DNA of 64,000 nt, from assembly GCA_936920195.1 (NCBI GenBank), contig CAKZHE010000098.1, positions 34,332 to 98,331 on the forward strand, in the 5' to 3' direction. The stretch's first letter is position 1. Each line of letters begins with the position of its first letter. Source of the DNA: an uncultured cyanobacterium. Lineage in GTDB: Bacteria; Cyanobacteriota; Cyanobacteriia; Cyanobacteriales; FACHB-T130. Shown piece by piece: positions 9,213 through 18,705 of this stretch. Below the pieces are notes generated by a model that was not told the origin of the DNA, ran no database searches, and was given only the letters and a program-made list of their open reading frames with translations. Position numbers and translations under genes: made by a program.

Positions 9213-11186
9213 ATGAAGATTAATTTTGGGCGGGAAGTTTGCGGTAATCTGGCTGCGGCACAGGAGCGGGAATGGCTGGTAACTAACGGTTTGGGCAGTT
9301 ATGCTTCGGGTACGGTGGCGGGGGTGCTGACTCGTTGCTATCACGGGTTGTTGGTGGCAGCGCTGAAGCCGCCGTTGGCGCGATCGCTCTTAGTGACTAA
9401 AATTGATGAAACTATTCAGTACGATGGTCATCATCATCGATTATTTGTCAATCGCTGGGCGGATGATATTGTCGATCCTAACGGTTATTGGTATTTGGAA
9501 AGTTTCCATTTAGAGGGAACAATTCCGGTTTGGCGGTTTGCGGTGGGGGATGCGTTACTGGAAAAGCGCATTTGGATGGCGGCGGGGGCAAATATCACTT
9601 ACGTTTACTACCAATTGGTGCGAGGCAGTCAACCTCTAGTGTTGTCTTTTAAGGTGTTGGTGAATTATCGGGATTACCATACCCGCACGAAGGATAATAG
9701 TTGGCGGATGGCGGTGCAGCGGCGGGAAAATGGCATGGGAGTAACGGCTTTTCCGGGAGCAGTACCATTTTATTTGTTGGCAAATCGCGGGGAGGTGACA
9801 ACCGCCCACAATTGGTACAACAATTTTCAGTTGGTGGCAGAGGGCGATCGCGGTTTATTTGACTTGGATGATAATCTGTATGTGGGGAGTTTTCAGGCTA
9901 CCATTGCCCCGGCAGGAAATCTGACTTTTGTGGCGAGTACGGAAGTTAATCCTAGTTTAGAGGGAGCGATCGCCCTGCCGCAACGTCAGGCTTACGAACA
10001 GGAGTTAATTCAGCGCGCCAATTGGCAATCAGCGCCAACCTGGATTAATCAATTGGTTTTAGCTGCGGATCAGTTTATCGTTAACCGTCCCCTGCCAGAT
10101 CAACCGGAGGGTAAAACAATTTTGGCAGGTTATCATTGGTTTGCGGATTGGGGCAGGGATACCATGATTGCTTTACCTGGTTTAACTTTAGCGACCAATC
10201 GTCCCGAAATAGCGGCGGCAATTCTGCGAACTTTTGGGAAATATGTCAATCAGGGGATGTTGCCGAATAATTTCCCCGATGATGGCAGGCAACCGGATGA
10301 GGGTAGTTACAATACTGTTGATGCGACGTTGTGGTATTTTGAAGCGTTGCGGCAATATTATGATGCTACAGGCGATCGCCAACTGGTTGCGGAACTATGG
10401 TCAGTTTTAGTAGAAATTATCAATTGGCACGTTCGCGGAACCCGCTACAATATTCACCAAGACTCCCAAGATGGATTGATTTATGCTGGTAAAATCGGGA
10501 CGCAGCTAACTTGGATGGATGCCAAGGTTGATGAGTGGGTAGTTACTCCCCGGATGGGCAAGCCGGTAGAAATTAGCGCTCTGTGGTACAACGCTTTGAA
10601 AACGATGGTTTTGTTTGCCGAAAAATTAGGTAAACCTAGCCTAGAATATCAGGCGATGGCGGAAGTAACTTTAAACGGGTTTCAACGATTTTGGAATGCT
10701 GACAAAGGTTATTGTTTTGATGTTTTGGATACGCCTACAGGTAATGATACTTCCCTCCGCCCTAATCAAATTTTCGCCGTTTCCCTCTCCGAAAGTCCCT
10801 TAACTCCCTCCCAACAGCAGCAAGTTGTGGAAATTTGCGGGCGTTATTTGCTCACTTCCTATGGTTTGCGGAGTCTGGCTCCGGGAGAAGCAGAATATCA
10901 AGGGAAATACGAAGGCGATCGCATTAGTCGCGATGGGGCGTATCATCAAGGAACAGTGTGGGGATGGTTAATTGGGGCATTTGCGATCGCTCATTGGCGA
11001 GTTTTTAAAAACCCAGTTCAAGCGCGAACTTTCCTGGAACCAATGGCACAACACTTACAAAATGCAGGTTTAGGAACTATTAGCGAGATTTTTAATGGTG
11101 ATGCTCCCATCCAGCCCAAAGGTTGTATTGCCCAAGCTTGGTCAGTAGCAGAAGTATTGCGAGCTTGGCGAATCCTTGAAGATTGA
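9213..11186 (+). CDS. GH133-type amylo-alpha-1,6-glucosidase (glycogen debranching enzyme)
   Basis: A 657-residue glycogen debranching enzyme. The N-terminal domain begins FGREVC..REWLVTNGLGSYASGTVAGVLTRCYHGLL, the signature of the bacterial debranching N-domain. The C-terminal catalytic (alpha/alpha)6 domain contains ADWGRDTMIALPGLTL near residue 311, NTVDATLWYFEA near 367 with the presumed acidic residues, and RDGAYHQGTVWGW near 575. It hydrolyses alpha-1,6-linked glucosyl branches left after phosphorylase action. A glycogen phosphorylase gene lies about 9 kb away in this window. It is likely a single-gene unit, since the next gene is a nuclease family member unlikely to be related in function. 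Confidence 0.92.
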   Translation: MKINFGREVCGNLAAAQEREWLVTNGLGSYASGTVAGVLTRCYHGLLVAALKPPLARSLLVTKIDETIQYDGHHHRLFVNRWADDIVDPNGYWYLESFHLEGTIPVWRFAVGDALLEKRIWMAAGANITYVYYQLVRGSQPLVLSFKVLVNYRDYHTRTKDNSWRMAVQRRENGMGVTAFPGAVPFYLLANRGEVTTAHNWYNNFQLVAEGDRGLFDLDDNLYVGSFQATIAPAGNLTFVASTEVNPSLEGAIALPQRQAYEQELIQRANWQSAPTWINQLVLAADQFIVNRPLPDQPEGKTILAGYHWFADWGRDTMIALPGLTLATNRPEIAAAILRTFGKYVNQGMLPNNFPDDGRQPDEGSYNTVDATLWYFEALRQYYDATGDRQLVAELWSVLVEIINWHVRGTRYNIHQDSQDGLIYAGKIGTQLTWMDAKVDEWVVTPRMGKPVEISALWYNALKTMVLFAEKLGKPSLEYQAMAEVTLNGFQRFWNADKGYCFDVLDTPTGNDTSLRPNQIFAVSLSESPLTPSQQQQVVEICGRYLLTSYGLRSLAPGEAEYQGKYEGDRISRDGAYHQGTVWGWLIGAFAIAHWRVFKNPVQARTFLEPMAQHLQNAGLGTISEIFNGDAPIQPKGCIAQAWSVAEVLRAWRILED

Positions 11187-11229
11187 TTATAACCTCTTTT
11201 GATTATGATTGCTCAAAATCCTCAAACCT

Positions 11230-12123
11230 ATGCAATTCATCAACCCCAAAACCGACTTCGCTTTTAAAAAGATCTTCGGTTCTTCAGAAAACAAACACAT
11301 CCTCAAAAGCTTTCTCAATGCCTTAATCTATGAAGGCAATCCCGTAATTGAGGACTTGGAAATTATTGACACTGCCCTATCTTTAAAGATCTCTGGATTG
11401 AAAGACAGTTATCTGGATGTGAAGGCCAAAATCAATGATGGCACGACAGTGATTATTGAGATGCAGGTGTTAAATGTGGCTTCCTTTGCCAAACGAGTGA
11501 TTTACAATGCGGCGAAAACCTATGCTAATCAACTGGGTAAGGGCGAAGGCTATTCTAAGTTAAAGCCAGTGATTGCTTTAACGATTACTGATTTTGAGAT
11601 GTTTCAAGATCGGGCTAAGGTGATTTCGCATTTTCGGTTTAAAGAGGTTGAGGATTTATTTGATTATCCTGAACCAGAAATTGACTTGTTTTTTGTAGAA
11701 CTGCCGAAATTCAAAAAGGATTTGGAGCAATTGGAAAGTATTGCTGATAAATGGATATATTTTATCAAGAATGCGCCTTCGTTGGAAATCATTCCTGGCA
11801 AGATGGGGGAGGTGTCGGAAATTAATCAGGCTTTTGAGATGGCGAATGAAGCGAATTTAAGTTTGGCGGAGTTGGAAGGTTTAGAAAAAAGGGAGATGGT
11901 GATTGAAGATCAGCGAAATTTAATTGTGAGAGGATTGCAAGAGGGATTGGAAAAGGGCTTGCAAAAAGGATTGGAAAAAGGACGACAAGAGGGACTTGAA
12001 GAAGGAATGAGAAAAAGAACTTTGGAAATTGCCAGACAACTTTTAGATGTTCTTGACGATCAAACTATTATGCAGAAAACAGGTTTGACATTGGAGGATA
12101 TTCAAGGATTAAGGCAGGGATAA
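11230..12123 (+). CDS. Rpn family recombination-promoting nuclease / PDDEXK transposase-like protein
   Basis: I choose the ATG at 11230 (297 residues, starting MQFINPKTDFAFKKIFGSSE); an in-frame TTG 21 bp upstream is less likely. The N-terminal pattern KTDFAFKKIFG and the VIIEMQVLNVASFAKR core (acidic Glu, Gln) are those of the Rpn/PDDEXK_2 family, predicted PD-(D/E)XK endonucleases; E. coli RpnA-E promote RecA-independent recombination. The C-terminal 70 residues are charged, with a repeated G-L-E/Q-K-G pattern (near residues 232-262) typical of this family and built from near-identical DNA units. The gene sits alone between unrelated genes, as these elements usually do. Confidence 0.85.
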   Translation: MQFINPKTDFAFKKIFGSSENKHILKSFLNALIYEGNPVIEDLEIIDTALSLKISGLKDSYLDVKAKINDGTTVIIEMQVLNVASFAKRVIYNAAKTYANQLGKGEGYSKLKPVIALTITDFEMFQDRAKVISHFRFKEVEDLFDYPEPEIDLFFVELPKFKKDLEQLESIADKWIYFIKNAPSLEIIPGKMGEVSEINQAFEMANEANLSLAELEGLEKREMVIEDQRNLIVRGLQEGLEKGLQKGLEKGRQEGLEEGMRKRTLEIARQLLDVLDDQTIMQKTGLTLEDIQGLRQG

Positions 12124-12170
12124 TCGAGGAAAACGATCGACTAAGACTCAGTATATATTCACCCATTTTT

Positions 12171-13145
12171 ATGTCAGTAGATTTTACGGTGGCTATTCCT
12201 ACTTATAATGGAGAACAGCGCCTGCCAGAGGTTTTAGAAAAACTGCGGGAGTGTGGCTGGGAAAGCGATCGCTTGCTTCCAGACCTAACTTGGGAGATTA
12301 TCATTGTAGACAACAACAGTAGCGATCGCACTGCCGAAGTTGTCCAAACTTTTCAAACCCATTGGTTGCCGAAATATCCCTTAAAATACTACTTTGAACC
12401 CCAACAGGGTGCAGCCTTTGCTCGCCGCCGTGCCATCCAAGCTGCCCAAGGGGAATTAATCGGCTTTCTCGATGATGACAATTTGCCCGCTGCTGATTGG
12501 ATAATAGCTGCTTTTCTGTTTGCCCAAGATCGTCCCCAAGTCGGAGCTTTTGGCAGTCAAATTCACCCACTTTATGAAACCCCACCACCGGAAAATTTCG
12601 AGCGCATTGCCCCATTTCTCGCGATTACTGAGCGTGGTTCTCTGCCCTTAAAATATCAGCCTAGTCAAAAATTACTGCCCCCATCGGCGGGTTTAGTGGT
12701 AAGGCGAAATGCTTGGTTAAATAGCCTTCCCCCCAATCAAATTTTGACAGGCAGAACTAACCAAAGTATGCTTACCAGTGAAGATTTAGAAATGCTGTCT
12801 TGGATGCAACACGCAGGTTGGGAAGTCTGGTATAATCCCGCCATGCAGGTTTGGCACAAAATTCCCAGTTCTCGCTTAAGTAGAGATTATTTAATTCCCT
12901 TTTTTCGAGGGATTGGCTTAAGTCGCTATGTAACTAGAATGTTTGGATTTAAATCTTGGCAAAAACCCCTAGCTTTATTCGCCTATACTATCAACGATCT
13001 GCGTAAAATCCTGTTTCACTTACTCAAGCACGGTACTGAAGTTAATCGCGATTTAGTTGCTGCCTGTGAATTGCAACTATTTCTCAGTAGTCTCGCCAGT
13101 CCTATTTATTTGTGGAAAAATGGCTATTTTAAGGATAAAAAGTAA
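12171..13145 (+). CDS. Family 2 glycosyltransferase, HpsE-like
   Basis: A 324-residue GT2 enzyme of the type annotated as HpsE, one of the hormogonium polysaccharide glycosyltransferases of filamentous cyanobacteria. It opens DFTVAIPTYNGEQRLPEVL, then IIIVDNNSSDRTAEV (nucleotide-sugar binding), a metal-binding FLDDDNLP near residue 101, and the acceptor-side AGWEVWYNPAMQVWHKIPS near 222. The C-terminal third is amphipathic and probably membrane associated. Its stop is next to the start of a paralogue at 13146 (zero spacing), so the two are co-translated. The exact sugar and acceptor are unknown. A role in motility-related slime is inferred from the family only. Confidence 0.85.
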   Translation: MSVDFTVAIPTYNGEQRLPEVLEKLRECGWESDRLLPDLTWEIIIVDNNSSDRTAEVVQTFQTHWLPKYPLKYYFEPQQGAAFARRRAIQAAQGELIGFLDDDNLPAADWIIAAFLFAQDRPQVGAFGSQIHPLYETPPPENFERIAPFLAITERGSLPLKYQPSQKLLPPSAGLVVRRNAWLNSLPPNQILTGRTNQSMLTSEDLEMLSWMQHAGWEVWYNPAMQVWHKIPSSRLSRDYLIPFFRGIGLSRYVTRMFGFKSWQKPLALFAYTINDLRKILFHLLKHGTEVNRDLVAACELQLFLSSLASPIYLWKNGYFKDKK

Positions 13146-14117
13146 ATGGCGGAAAAAGAAGTTACTTTAGACTTTACAATCGCTATTCCCACTTATAACG
13201 GAGCTAGTCGCTTGCCAAAGCTTTTGGCAAGATTGCAACAGCAAAAGAACGTTGTTGAAATTAGTTGGGAAATCATTATTATTGACAATGATAGTCAAGA
13301 CAATACAGCAAAAATAATTAAATCATATCAAAATAATTGGCAGCAAAACTACCCGTTAAGATACTTTTTAGAAACTAAACAGGGAGCAGCTTTTGCGAGA
13401 TTAAGAGGTGGAAAGGAAGCGAAAGGAAAATTAATCGGCTTCATTGATGATGATGTTTTGCCAGATTATAATTGGCTGGCAGAAGCGTGGAAATTTGGAT
13501 GCGATCGCCCTCATATTGGCGCTTACAGCGGTTCAATTCATGGCGAATTTGAATCTCCGCCGCCGGAAAATTTCGACAAAATTGCGGGCTTCTTAGCCAT
13601 TAGGAAATATGGCAATCAAGCTCAACTATTCGATCCTCCAAATTTAAGACTTCCTCCCACCGCCTCCCTCGTAGTCAACCGACAAGCTTGGCAAGAATCC
13701 GCCCCTATAAATCCAGTTTTAATTGGCAGAGTTGGGGGAAAGATGTTGGGAGGAGAGGATTATGAAATGTTAATCCACATTCATAGTGCAGGTTGGGAAA
13801 TATGGTATAATCCAGCGATGAATAGCTACCATCAAATTCCCAGTTGGCGACTAGAACGAGATTATTTACTCGCCCTAGCCTATCATTCTGGCTTGCCTAC
13901 TTGTTATTTGCGATCGCTGTCTGCACTACCTTGGCAAAAACCACTAATTGCCATCAAAATTATTTTAGGCAGCTTGCGAAGAATGTTCTTAATTAGCCTT
14001 AAATATCAGGGGCGCGTCAAGACGGATTTAGTGGCAGCTTGTGAATGGCAATTTTTCTGGGGAAACATTCTCAGTGTCTTTTACTATATTTTAAATTGGA
14101 GTCGAAAATCAACCTAA
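13146..14117 (+). CDS. Family 2 glycosyltransferase, HpsE-like paralogue
   Basis: A 323-residue tandem paralogue of the preceding enzyme, with the same blocks: LDFTIAIPTYNGASRLPKLL, IIIIDNDSQDNTAKI, FIDDDVLPDYNW near residue 100 and AGWEIWYNPAMNSYHQIPSW near 221. The start codon directly follows the previous stop, implying translational coupling. Divergence between the two copies is considerable outside the motifs, so the duplication is old or they have different acceptors. It is probably part of an exopolysaccharide assembly set with the following GT2 and pyruvyl transferase genes. Confidence 0.85.
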   Translation: MAEKEVTLDFTIAIPTYNGASRLPKLLARLQQQKNVVEISWEIIIIDNDSQDNTAKIIKSYQNNWQQNYPLRYFLETKQGAAFARLRGGKEAKGKLIGFIDDDVLPDYNWLAEAWKFGCDRPHIGAYSGSIHGEFESPPPENFDKIAGFLAIRKYGNQAQLFDPPNLRLPPTASLVVNRQAWQESAPINPVLIGRVGGKMLGGEDYEMLIHIHSAGWEIWYNPAMNSYHQIPSWRLERDYLLALAYHSGLPTCYLRSLSALPWQKPLIAIKIILGSLRRMFLISLKYQGRVKTDLVAACEWQFFWGNILSVFYYILNWSRKST

Positions 14118-14128
14118 CTGCTAACTTT

Positions 14129-15052
14129 ATGGAAATTTCAGTTGCTATTTGTACTTATAATCGTGCCGACAGATTGACACTATCCCTAGAAAGTCTCTGC
14201 CAGCAAACTTTAACATTTGATGATTTTGAAATTCTGGTCATAGATAATGCTTCTAGCGATCGCACCCCCCAAGTTTGTACCGAGTATCAATCCTCCCTCC
14301 CCAATTTAAAATATATTTATGAACCAGTACGGGGTTTATCCAAAGCTCGCAATACTGCCTGCCAACAAGCTCAAGGGAAATACATTGCCTATTTAGATGA
14401 TGATGCGATCGCTTGTCCAATTTGGCTAGAAACAATTTTACAGGTTTTTAAAAACATCCAACCCACCCCAATCGGTATGGGAGGAGCCATTTATCCCCTC
14501 TGGGAAATTCCTAAACCAGAGTGGATGCACAAATATATGGAAGACCTATTTACTGTGCTAGACTATGGCGATCGCCCTCGGTGGTTTGAGTCAGATAAAT
14601 TCCCCTACGGGGCAAACATGACTTATCAGCGCCCAGCTTTATTAGCAGTGGGTGGATTTAGCGAAAATTTAGGGCGAAAAGGGCAAAACTTATTATCGGA
14701 AGAAGAACATTTATTAAACCTGCAATTGCAAAACCAAGGAGGAAAATTTTACTATCATCCCCAAGCCGCCGTCGAACATTGGATACCCAAAGAACGGATT
14801 AATCCTAATTGGTTAGTCCGACGCAGTTATTGGCAAGGCAGATCGGTTGCCATGGTAAATCAACTATTAGGAACTCCCCTACCCCAGTTGCGTTGGGAGA
14901 GTTTTCAAAAACTCGTCCATTGGATGAATTGGAAAAGAGCGATCGCCCAATTATGGCCTAATCAAAAAGTGCGAATTTGGACGCGAATTTGGCTATATTG
15001 GCATTGGGGCTATTTTTATCAAATTTGGTTCAATCTTCCCCCCAAGCAATAA
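14129..15052 (+). CDS. Family 2 glycosyltransferase
   Basis: I use the ATG at 14129 (307 residues, MEISVAICTYNRADRL); an upstream in-frame start would overlap the previous gene by over 70 bp. GT-A fold motifs are CTYNRADRLTLSLESL, VIDNASSDRTPQV and the metal-binding YLDDDAIACPIW near residue 90; an EEEHLLNLQLQNQGGKFYYHP block near 195 is the usual catalytic-base region. The C-terminal part is rich in Trp, Arg and Tyr. It differs from the two HpsE-like enzymes upstream. Substrate unknown; context points to surface polysaccharide synthesis. Confidence 0.85.
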   Translation: MEISVAICTYNRADRLTLSLESLCQQTLTFDDFEILVIDNASSDRTPQVCTEYQSSLPNLKYIYEPVRGLSKARNTACQQAQGKYIAYLDDDAIACPIWLETILQVFKNIQPTPIGMGGAIYPLWEIPKPEWMHKYMEDLFTVLDYGDRPRWFESDKFPYGANMTYQRPALLAVGGFSENLGRKGQNLLSEEEHLLNLQLQNQGGKFYYHPQAAVEHWIPKERINPNWLVRRSYWQGRSVAMVNQLLGTPLPQLRWESFQKLVHWMNWKRAIAQLWPNQKVRIWTRIWLYWHWGYFYQIWFNLPPKQ

Positions 15053-15059
15053 ACTAATT

Positions 15060-16151
15060 ATGGGTTTTACCACTCCCGCAGATTTGCAACAACAATTGCA
15101 CCAAGCCTTAAGCCACTTAGGTAGCTTACCCGAATGCGTACTTTTAGACTATCCTGATTATCTAAATATTGGCGATCATCTGATTTGGTTAGGCACAATC
15201 TTTTATTTAACTGATGTTTCTGCCACCCACATCAAATATATCGCCAGCATTAACAGCTTTTCCGCCGCCGAAATGGATCAACACCTCGGCGATGCCCCCA
15301 TTTTATTACAAGGAGGAGGTAATTTAGGCGATAATTGGCAGCGCCATCAAAAGTTCAGAGAACATATTATCAATAAATATCGCGATCGCCCCATCTTCAT
15401 TCTACCCCAAAGCATTTATTTCTCCCAACCCGCCGCCCTCCAACAAGCCGCCCAGATCTTTAACTCCCATCCCAACTTAACCATATTTGTGCGCGATAAC
15501 TACAGCCATCAAATTGCCCAACAAGCCTTCCATCAATGTCGAATTATTAAAGCTCCCGATATGGCATTGCAAATGGTAGGAATGCCGGGATTAACTGCCA
15601 AAACTCCCCAACAAAAATCTCTACTTTACCACTGCCGGGAAGACTCAGAGCTAAATCCCGCCTTTTCTCCTCAGCAAATCAATCTGCCCAATTTAACAAT
15701 TCAAGACTGGATTTCTTACCAATGGATTTATCGAGAAAAATTAGGCGATCGCCCTGAGTGGTATTGGCGCTTACCTGGTATAATTCGCCTAATTAGAGAA
15801 GGTTGGCAGCGCGGTTTTTCCCATCCCCAAGAATGGATTTCGCGCCAGCAGTGGCAACACTGGCATCCCTACAACTCTAAACTTAATTCTTTAACCCATG
15901 CAACTTGGCATCAAAAATCTTGGAGCCTAATGCACAGCGGCATTTACCAATTTCAACAGTATCATTTAGTAATTACTAACCGCTTACATGGACATATTAC
16001 CTGCTTGCTGTTGGGGATTCCCCATATTTTTTTACCCAACTCATACCACAAAAATGAATATTTTTATCAAACCTGGACAGCAGAAATTCCCTTTTGTTGC
16101 TTTGTCAACGATGCTACCCAAATTAAAGTTGCTATTGAAAAAATTTTCTAA
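15060..16151 (+). CDS. Polysaccharide pyruvyl transferase family protein
   Basis: A 363-residue member of PF04230, which adds ketal-linked pyruvate from PEP to sugars of exopolysaccharides. Visible family blocks are LDYPDYLNIGDHLIWLG near residue 28, LLQGGGNLGDNW near 81, FILPQSIYFSQPA near 112, and a C-terminal VITNRLHGHITCLLLGIPHI near 303 in which Arg and His are the expected PEP-binding residues. It begins 7 bp after the preceding glycosyltransferase and is probably the last gene of the four-gene cluster. The negative charge given by pyruvylation is typical of cyanobacterial slime, but the product is not known. Confidence 0.88.
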   Translation: MGFTTPADLQQQLHQALSHLGSLPECVLLDYPDYLNIGDHLIWLGTIFYLTDVSATHIKYIASINSFSAAEMDQHLGDAPILLQGGGNLGDNWQRHQKFREHIINKYRDRPIFILPQSIYFSQPAALQQAAQIFNSHPNLTIFVRDNYSHQIAQQAFHQCRIIKAPDMALQMVGMPGLTAKTPQQKSLLYHCREDSELNPAFSPQQINLPNLTIQDWISYQWIYREKLGDRPEWYWRLPGIIRLIREGWQRGFSHPQEWISRQQWQHWHPYNSKLNSLTHATWHQKSWSLMHSGIYQFQQYHLVITNRLHGHITCLLLGIPHIFLPNSYHKNEYFYQTWTAEIPFCCFVNDATQIKVAIEKIF

Positions 16152-16470
16152 GTTGTCTATGTGTCCCGCTCTTATTGCCAATAGTTCTCACAGAGATAAT
16201 CTTGATATCTGCGAAGAATCAGAAGATATCTCCAGAAATTACCGACTAGCCTAAGCAGGATAAGGATTTTAGACCGATCTTGAGAAATGCGTAGCAGATG
16301 TGAATTATGATTGTTTCTTCAAGAATGGGCTGGATTATTAAGTTTTTGTAGATTATGGCATAAAATCGCTAGATAAAGGTAAAATCCCTAGTTGGGATCA
16401 ACCTTTAGGGGATTGCTTCTTGCTCAAAGACAGGGATCTAAATCCCCGTGGATTTATTCAAGTGACCACC
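16152..16470. other. Intergenic region upstream of egtD
   Basis: About 320 bp with no convincing gene. A GATATCT/AGATATC inverted repeat at about 16207-16230 may help terminate the polysaccharide operon. The egtD promoter must lie here, but I cannot assign its boxes with confidence. Confidence 0.4.
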
Positions 16471-17433
16471 ATGATTAAAAATGAAACCCCGTCTAGTACA
16501 ATTGAACAAAAAGTTGGTGAAGAGGTCATTCAAGGGTTAACTCAAACCCAAAAAACCTTACCTGCCAAATATTTATACGATGCTCGTGGTTCAGAACTAT
16601 TTGAGCAAATCTGTGATTTGCCAGAATATTACCCCACCAGAACCGAAGCCGCAATTTTGCGTCAATATGCCCCTGAAATTGTCCAAATCACAGGTGTTTG
16701 CGAACTGGTAGAGTTAGGTAGCGGTAGTTCCACCAAAACTCGTCTGTTGTTAGATGCTTATCAAAACCTAGGACAATCTGGTAAATATGTACCGATTGAT
16801 GTCAGTGAAAGCATTCTTCAATCCAGCGCCCTGCAACTGCAAAAAGACTACCCCAACCTCCAAATTGAAGCATTTGTGGGAACTTACGAACAAGCTCTTG
16901 CCCAGTTTCAACCAACATCTTTCCCCGCGCGGATGATTTTCTTCCTGGGGAGTTCCATTGGTAATTTTACCCCCCAAGAGTGCGATCGCTTTCTCCAGCA
17001 AGTCACCACCGTCCTTGCCCCAGGAGATTACTTTTTGATTGGCCTTGACTTGCAAAAACCCCAACCAATCTTAGAAGCCGCCTACAATGATGCCCAAGGA
17101 GTTACTGCTGCCTTTAACTTGAATATACTCTCCCATTTGAATTGGCGATTTCAAGGCAACTTTGACCTTAACTTGTTTACCCATCAAGCCATCTACAACC
17201 AAGCTAATGCTCAAATTGAAATGCACCTTTATTCCCAAGCCAGTCATTCTGTCTCCCTCAATGACCTAAATTTAGACATTTCCTTTCAGGCTGGAGAAAG
17301 TATTCTCACGGAAATTTCTCGCAAATTCGATTTGGAAACCATCCAGGCACAACTAGCCGCCAAAGGACTAAACACCGTTAGGATTTGGACAGATGAACAA
17401 CAGTGGTTCGGGTTAATTCTTTGCCAAGCTTAA
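16471..17433 (+). CDS. egtD: L-histidine N-alpha-methyltransferase
   Basis: A 320-residue protein from the ATG at 16471 (an upstream TTG is possible but lacks family similarity). EgtD transfers three methyl groups from SAM to histidine, giving hercynine, the first step of ergothioneine synthesis. Visible features are KYLYDARGSELFEQICDLPEYYPTR-like sequence near residues 33-57, the SAM-binding ELGSGSS at 81-87, and FFLGSSIGNF near 158. The C-terminal IWTDEQQWFGLILC block closes the family domain. It precedes a MscS channel gene (38-bp gap) and an OvoA-type EgtB gene, a convincing ergothioneine locus. Confidence 0.93.
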   Translation: MIKNETPSSTIEQKVGEEVIQGLTQTQKTLPAKYLYDARGSELFEQICDLPEYYPTRTEAAILRQYAPEIVQITGVCELVELGSGSSTKTRLLLDAYQNLGQSGKYVPIDVSESILQSSALQLQKDYPNLQIEAFVGTYEQALAQFQPTSFPARMIFFLGSSIGNFTPQECDRFLQQVTTVLAPGDYFLIGLDLQKPQPILEAAYNDAQGVTAAFNLNILSHLNWRFQGNFDLNLFTHQAIYNQANAQIEMHLYSQASHSVSLNDLNLDISFQAGESILTEISRKFDLETIQAQLAAKGLNTVRIWTDEQQWFGLILCQA

Positions 17434-17471
17434 TCATTTACCAAGCAACAACGACATTTTCAGAGAAAACT

Positions 17472-18590
17472 ATGGAACCTGTTTGGAATACACTCAAAAA
17501 CATCAATTACTCCGGTATCCCCATCGCCAAAATTGTTCTCGCCCTAATTATCTTAATCGCCGTACAATTTTTAAGGCGGTTTTTTGTCGAAGTGATAGTT
17601 AAAGGTGTGGAGCGGTTTACCAGTAAAACAGAAACCGAACTGGACGATGAATTGATTGCCATTATCAAGCCATCCTTAAGCTTGCTAATTCTGATTGGTG
17701 GATTCTGGATAGTTAAAGAGATCCTAGCTGATAACATTGGAGTGCAATTAAGCGAGACAATTACTAGGATTCTCAACTTAAGCGTTGTTTTCATCGTCGC
17801 CTACGTTGTTTATAGCGCGGCTTCTATTCTAGGCCAGATCATTGCTAATCTCGTTCTACAAACTGAAACCGAACTGGATGAATTACTGAGGCCATTAATG
17901 CCAAAGGTTTTTCAATCGGCAGCCATTATTGTCATCACCATCAAGGTAAGTGAAATCTTTTTAGGCCAATCTGCCGCCGCGCTAGTGGGCTTATTAGGCG
18001 GTGCTGGCATCACTTTGGGTTTGTTGTTCAAAGACATTGTGTATGACTGGTTCTGCACCATCATTATTTACTCAGATGGTCTTTATCGACCAGGTGATTG
18101 GGTAGGCATATCCGGTATAGATGGTTTCGTAGAAATCAAAAATATTGGCTTTAGAACTACAACACTCCATCTCGCCAAGTGGGGTTCCATTGTCAAAATG
18201 CCGAACTCTAGAATGATTGGCGGAATTGTGGAAAATTGGTCGCAAAATCCTGGTAAAGAATTAAAGTGGGGTTTGAACGTTGTTTTGCACATCGAAAATA
18301 TTTCTGCCCAACAAACTGCTAGAATTTGTGAAAAATTGCAGAAAATTCCCCCAACTATTGCTGGTTTTTCGGAATCATGCACAGTTCGATTCAAAAAAAT
18401 TGAACTCAATGCCAGGATTATTGAAATCATGGCCTTTGTCAATGATGACAATCTTTACTTTACCGCCGAGAAAGAATTAAACCTAGCGATTTTAGAGCTA
18501 TTGGAGCAAGAGGGCATTGATTTCTTGTCAGTGCAACTCATGACAGATCCCGGAACATATAAACACCTCCAACAGGCTGCCAAAAACTGA
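17472..18590 (+). CDS. MscS-family mechanosensitive ion channel
   Basis: From ATG 17472 the protein has 372 residues. About four hydrophobic helices cover residues 15-180; the pore-lining helix and the conserved start of the cytoplasmic beta domain are seen in ALVGLLGGAGITLGLLFKDI and YRPGDWVGISGIDGFVEIKN. The remaining part forms the usual beta-barrel and alpha/beta cytoplasmic vestibule. Such channels open on membrane tension and release small solutes on hypo-osmotic shock. The gene lies between the two ergothioneine genes with short gaps (38 and 115 bp), so co-transcription is likely. A relation to ergothioneine or hercynine movement is only an inference. Confidence 0.88.
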   Translation: MEPVWNTLKNINYSGIPIAKIVLALIILIAVQFLRRFFVEVIVKGVERFTSKTETELDDELIAIIKPSLSLLILIGGFWIVKEILADNIGVQLSETITRILNLSVVFIVAYVVYSAASILGQIIANLVLQTETELDELLRPLMPKVFQSAAIIVITIKVSEIFLGQSAAALVGLLGGAGITLGLLFKDIVYDWFCTIIIYSDGLYRPGDWVGISGIDGFVEIKNIGFRTTTLHLAKWGSIVKMPNSRMIGGIVENWSQNPGKELKWGLNVVLHIENISAQQTARICEKLQKIPPTIAGFSESCTVRFKKIELNARIIEIMAFVNDDNLYFTAEKELNLAILELLEQEGIDFLSVQLMTDPGTYKHLQQAAKN

Positions 18591-18650
18591 AGCTAAAATT
18601 CAGTTGTTGATGTTTCCTACAATTCAATAAACAGGGAACAAAAAATTTCT

Positions 18651-18679
18651 CAATATCCCCTTAACAAAAGGGGATATTG
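18651..18679 (+). promoter_or_regulatory. Stable hairpin just upstream of egtB
   Basis: CAATATCCCC and GGGGATATTG form a perfect 10-bp stem with a 9-nt loop, 26 nt before the egtB ATG. No U-run follows, so it is more like a processing or stability element than a terminator. Confidence 0.55.
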
Positions 18680-18705
18680 ACTTGCAAACCAGCAATTTTT
18701 ATACC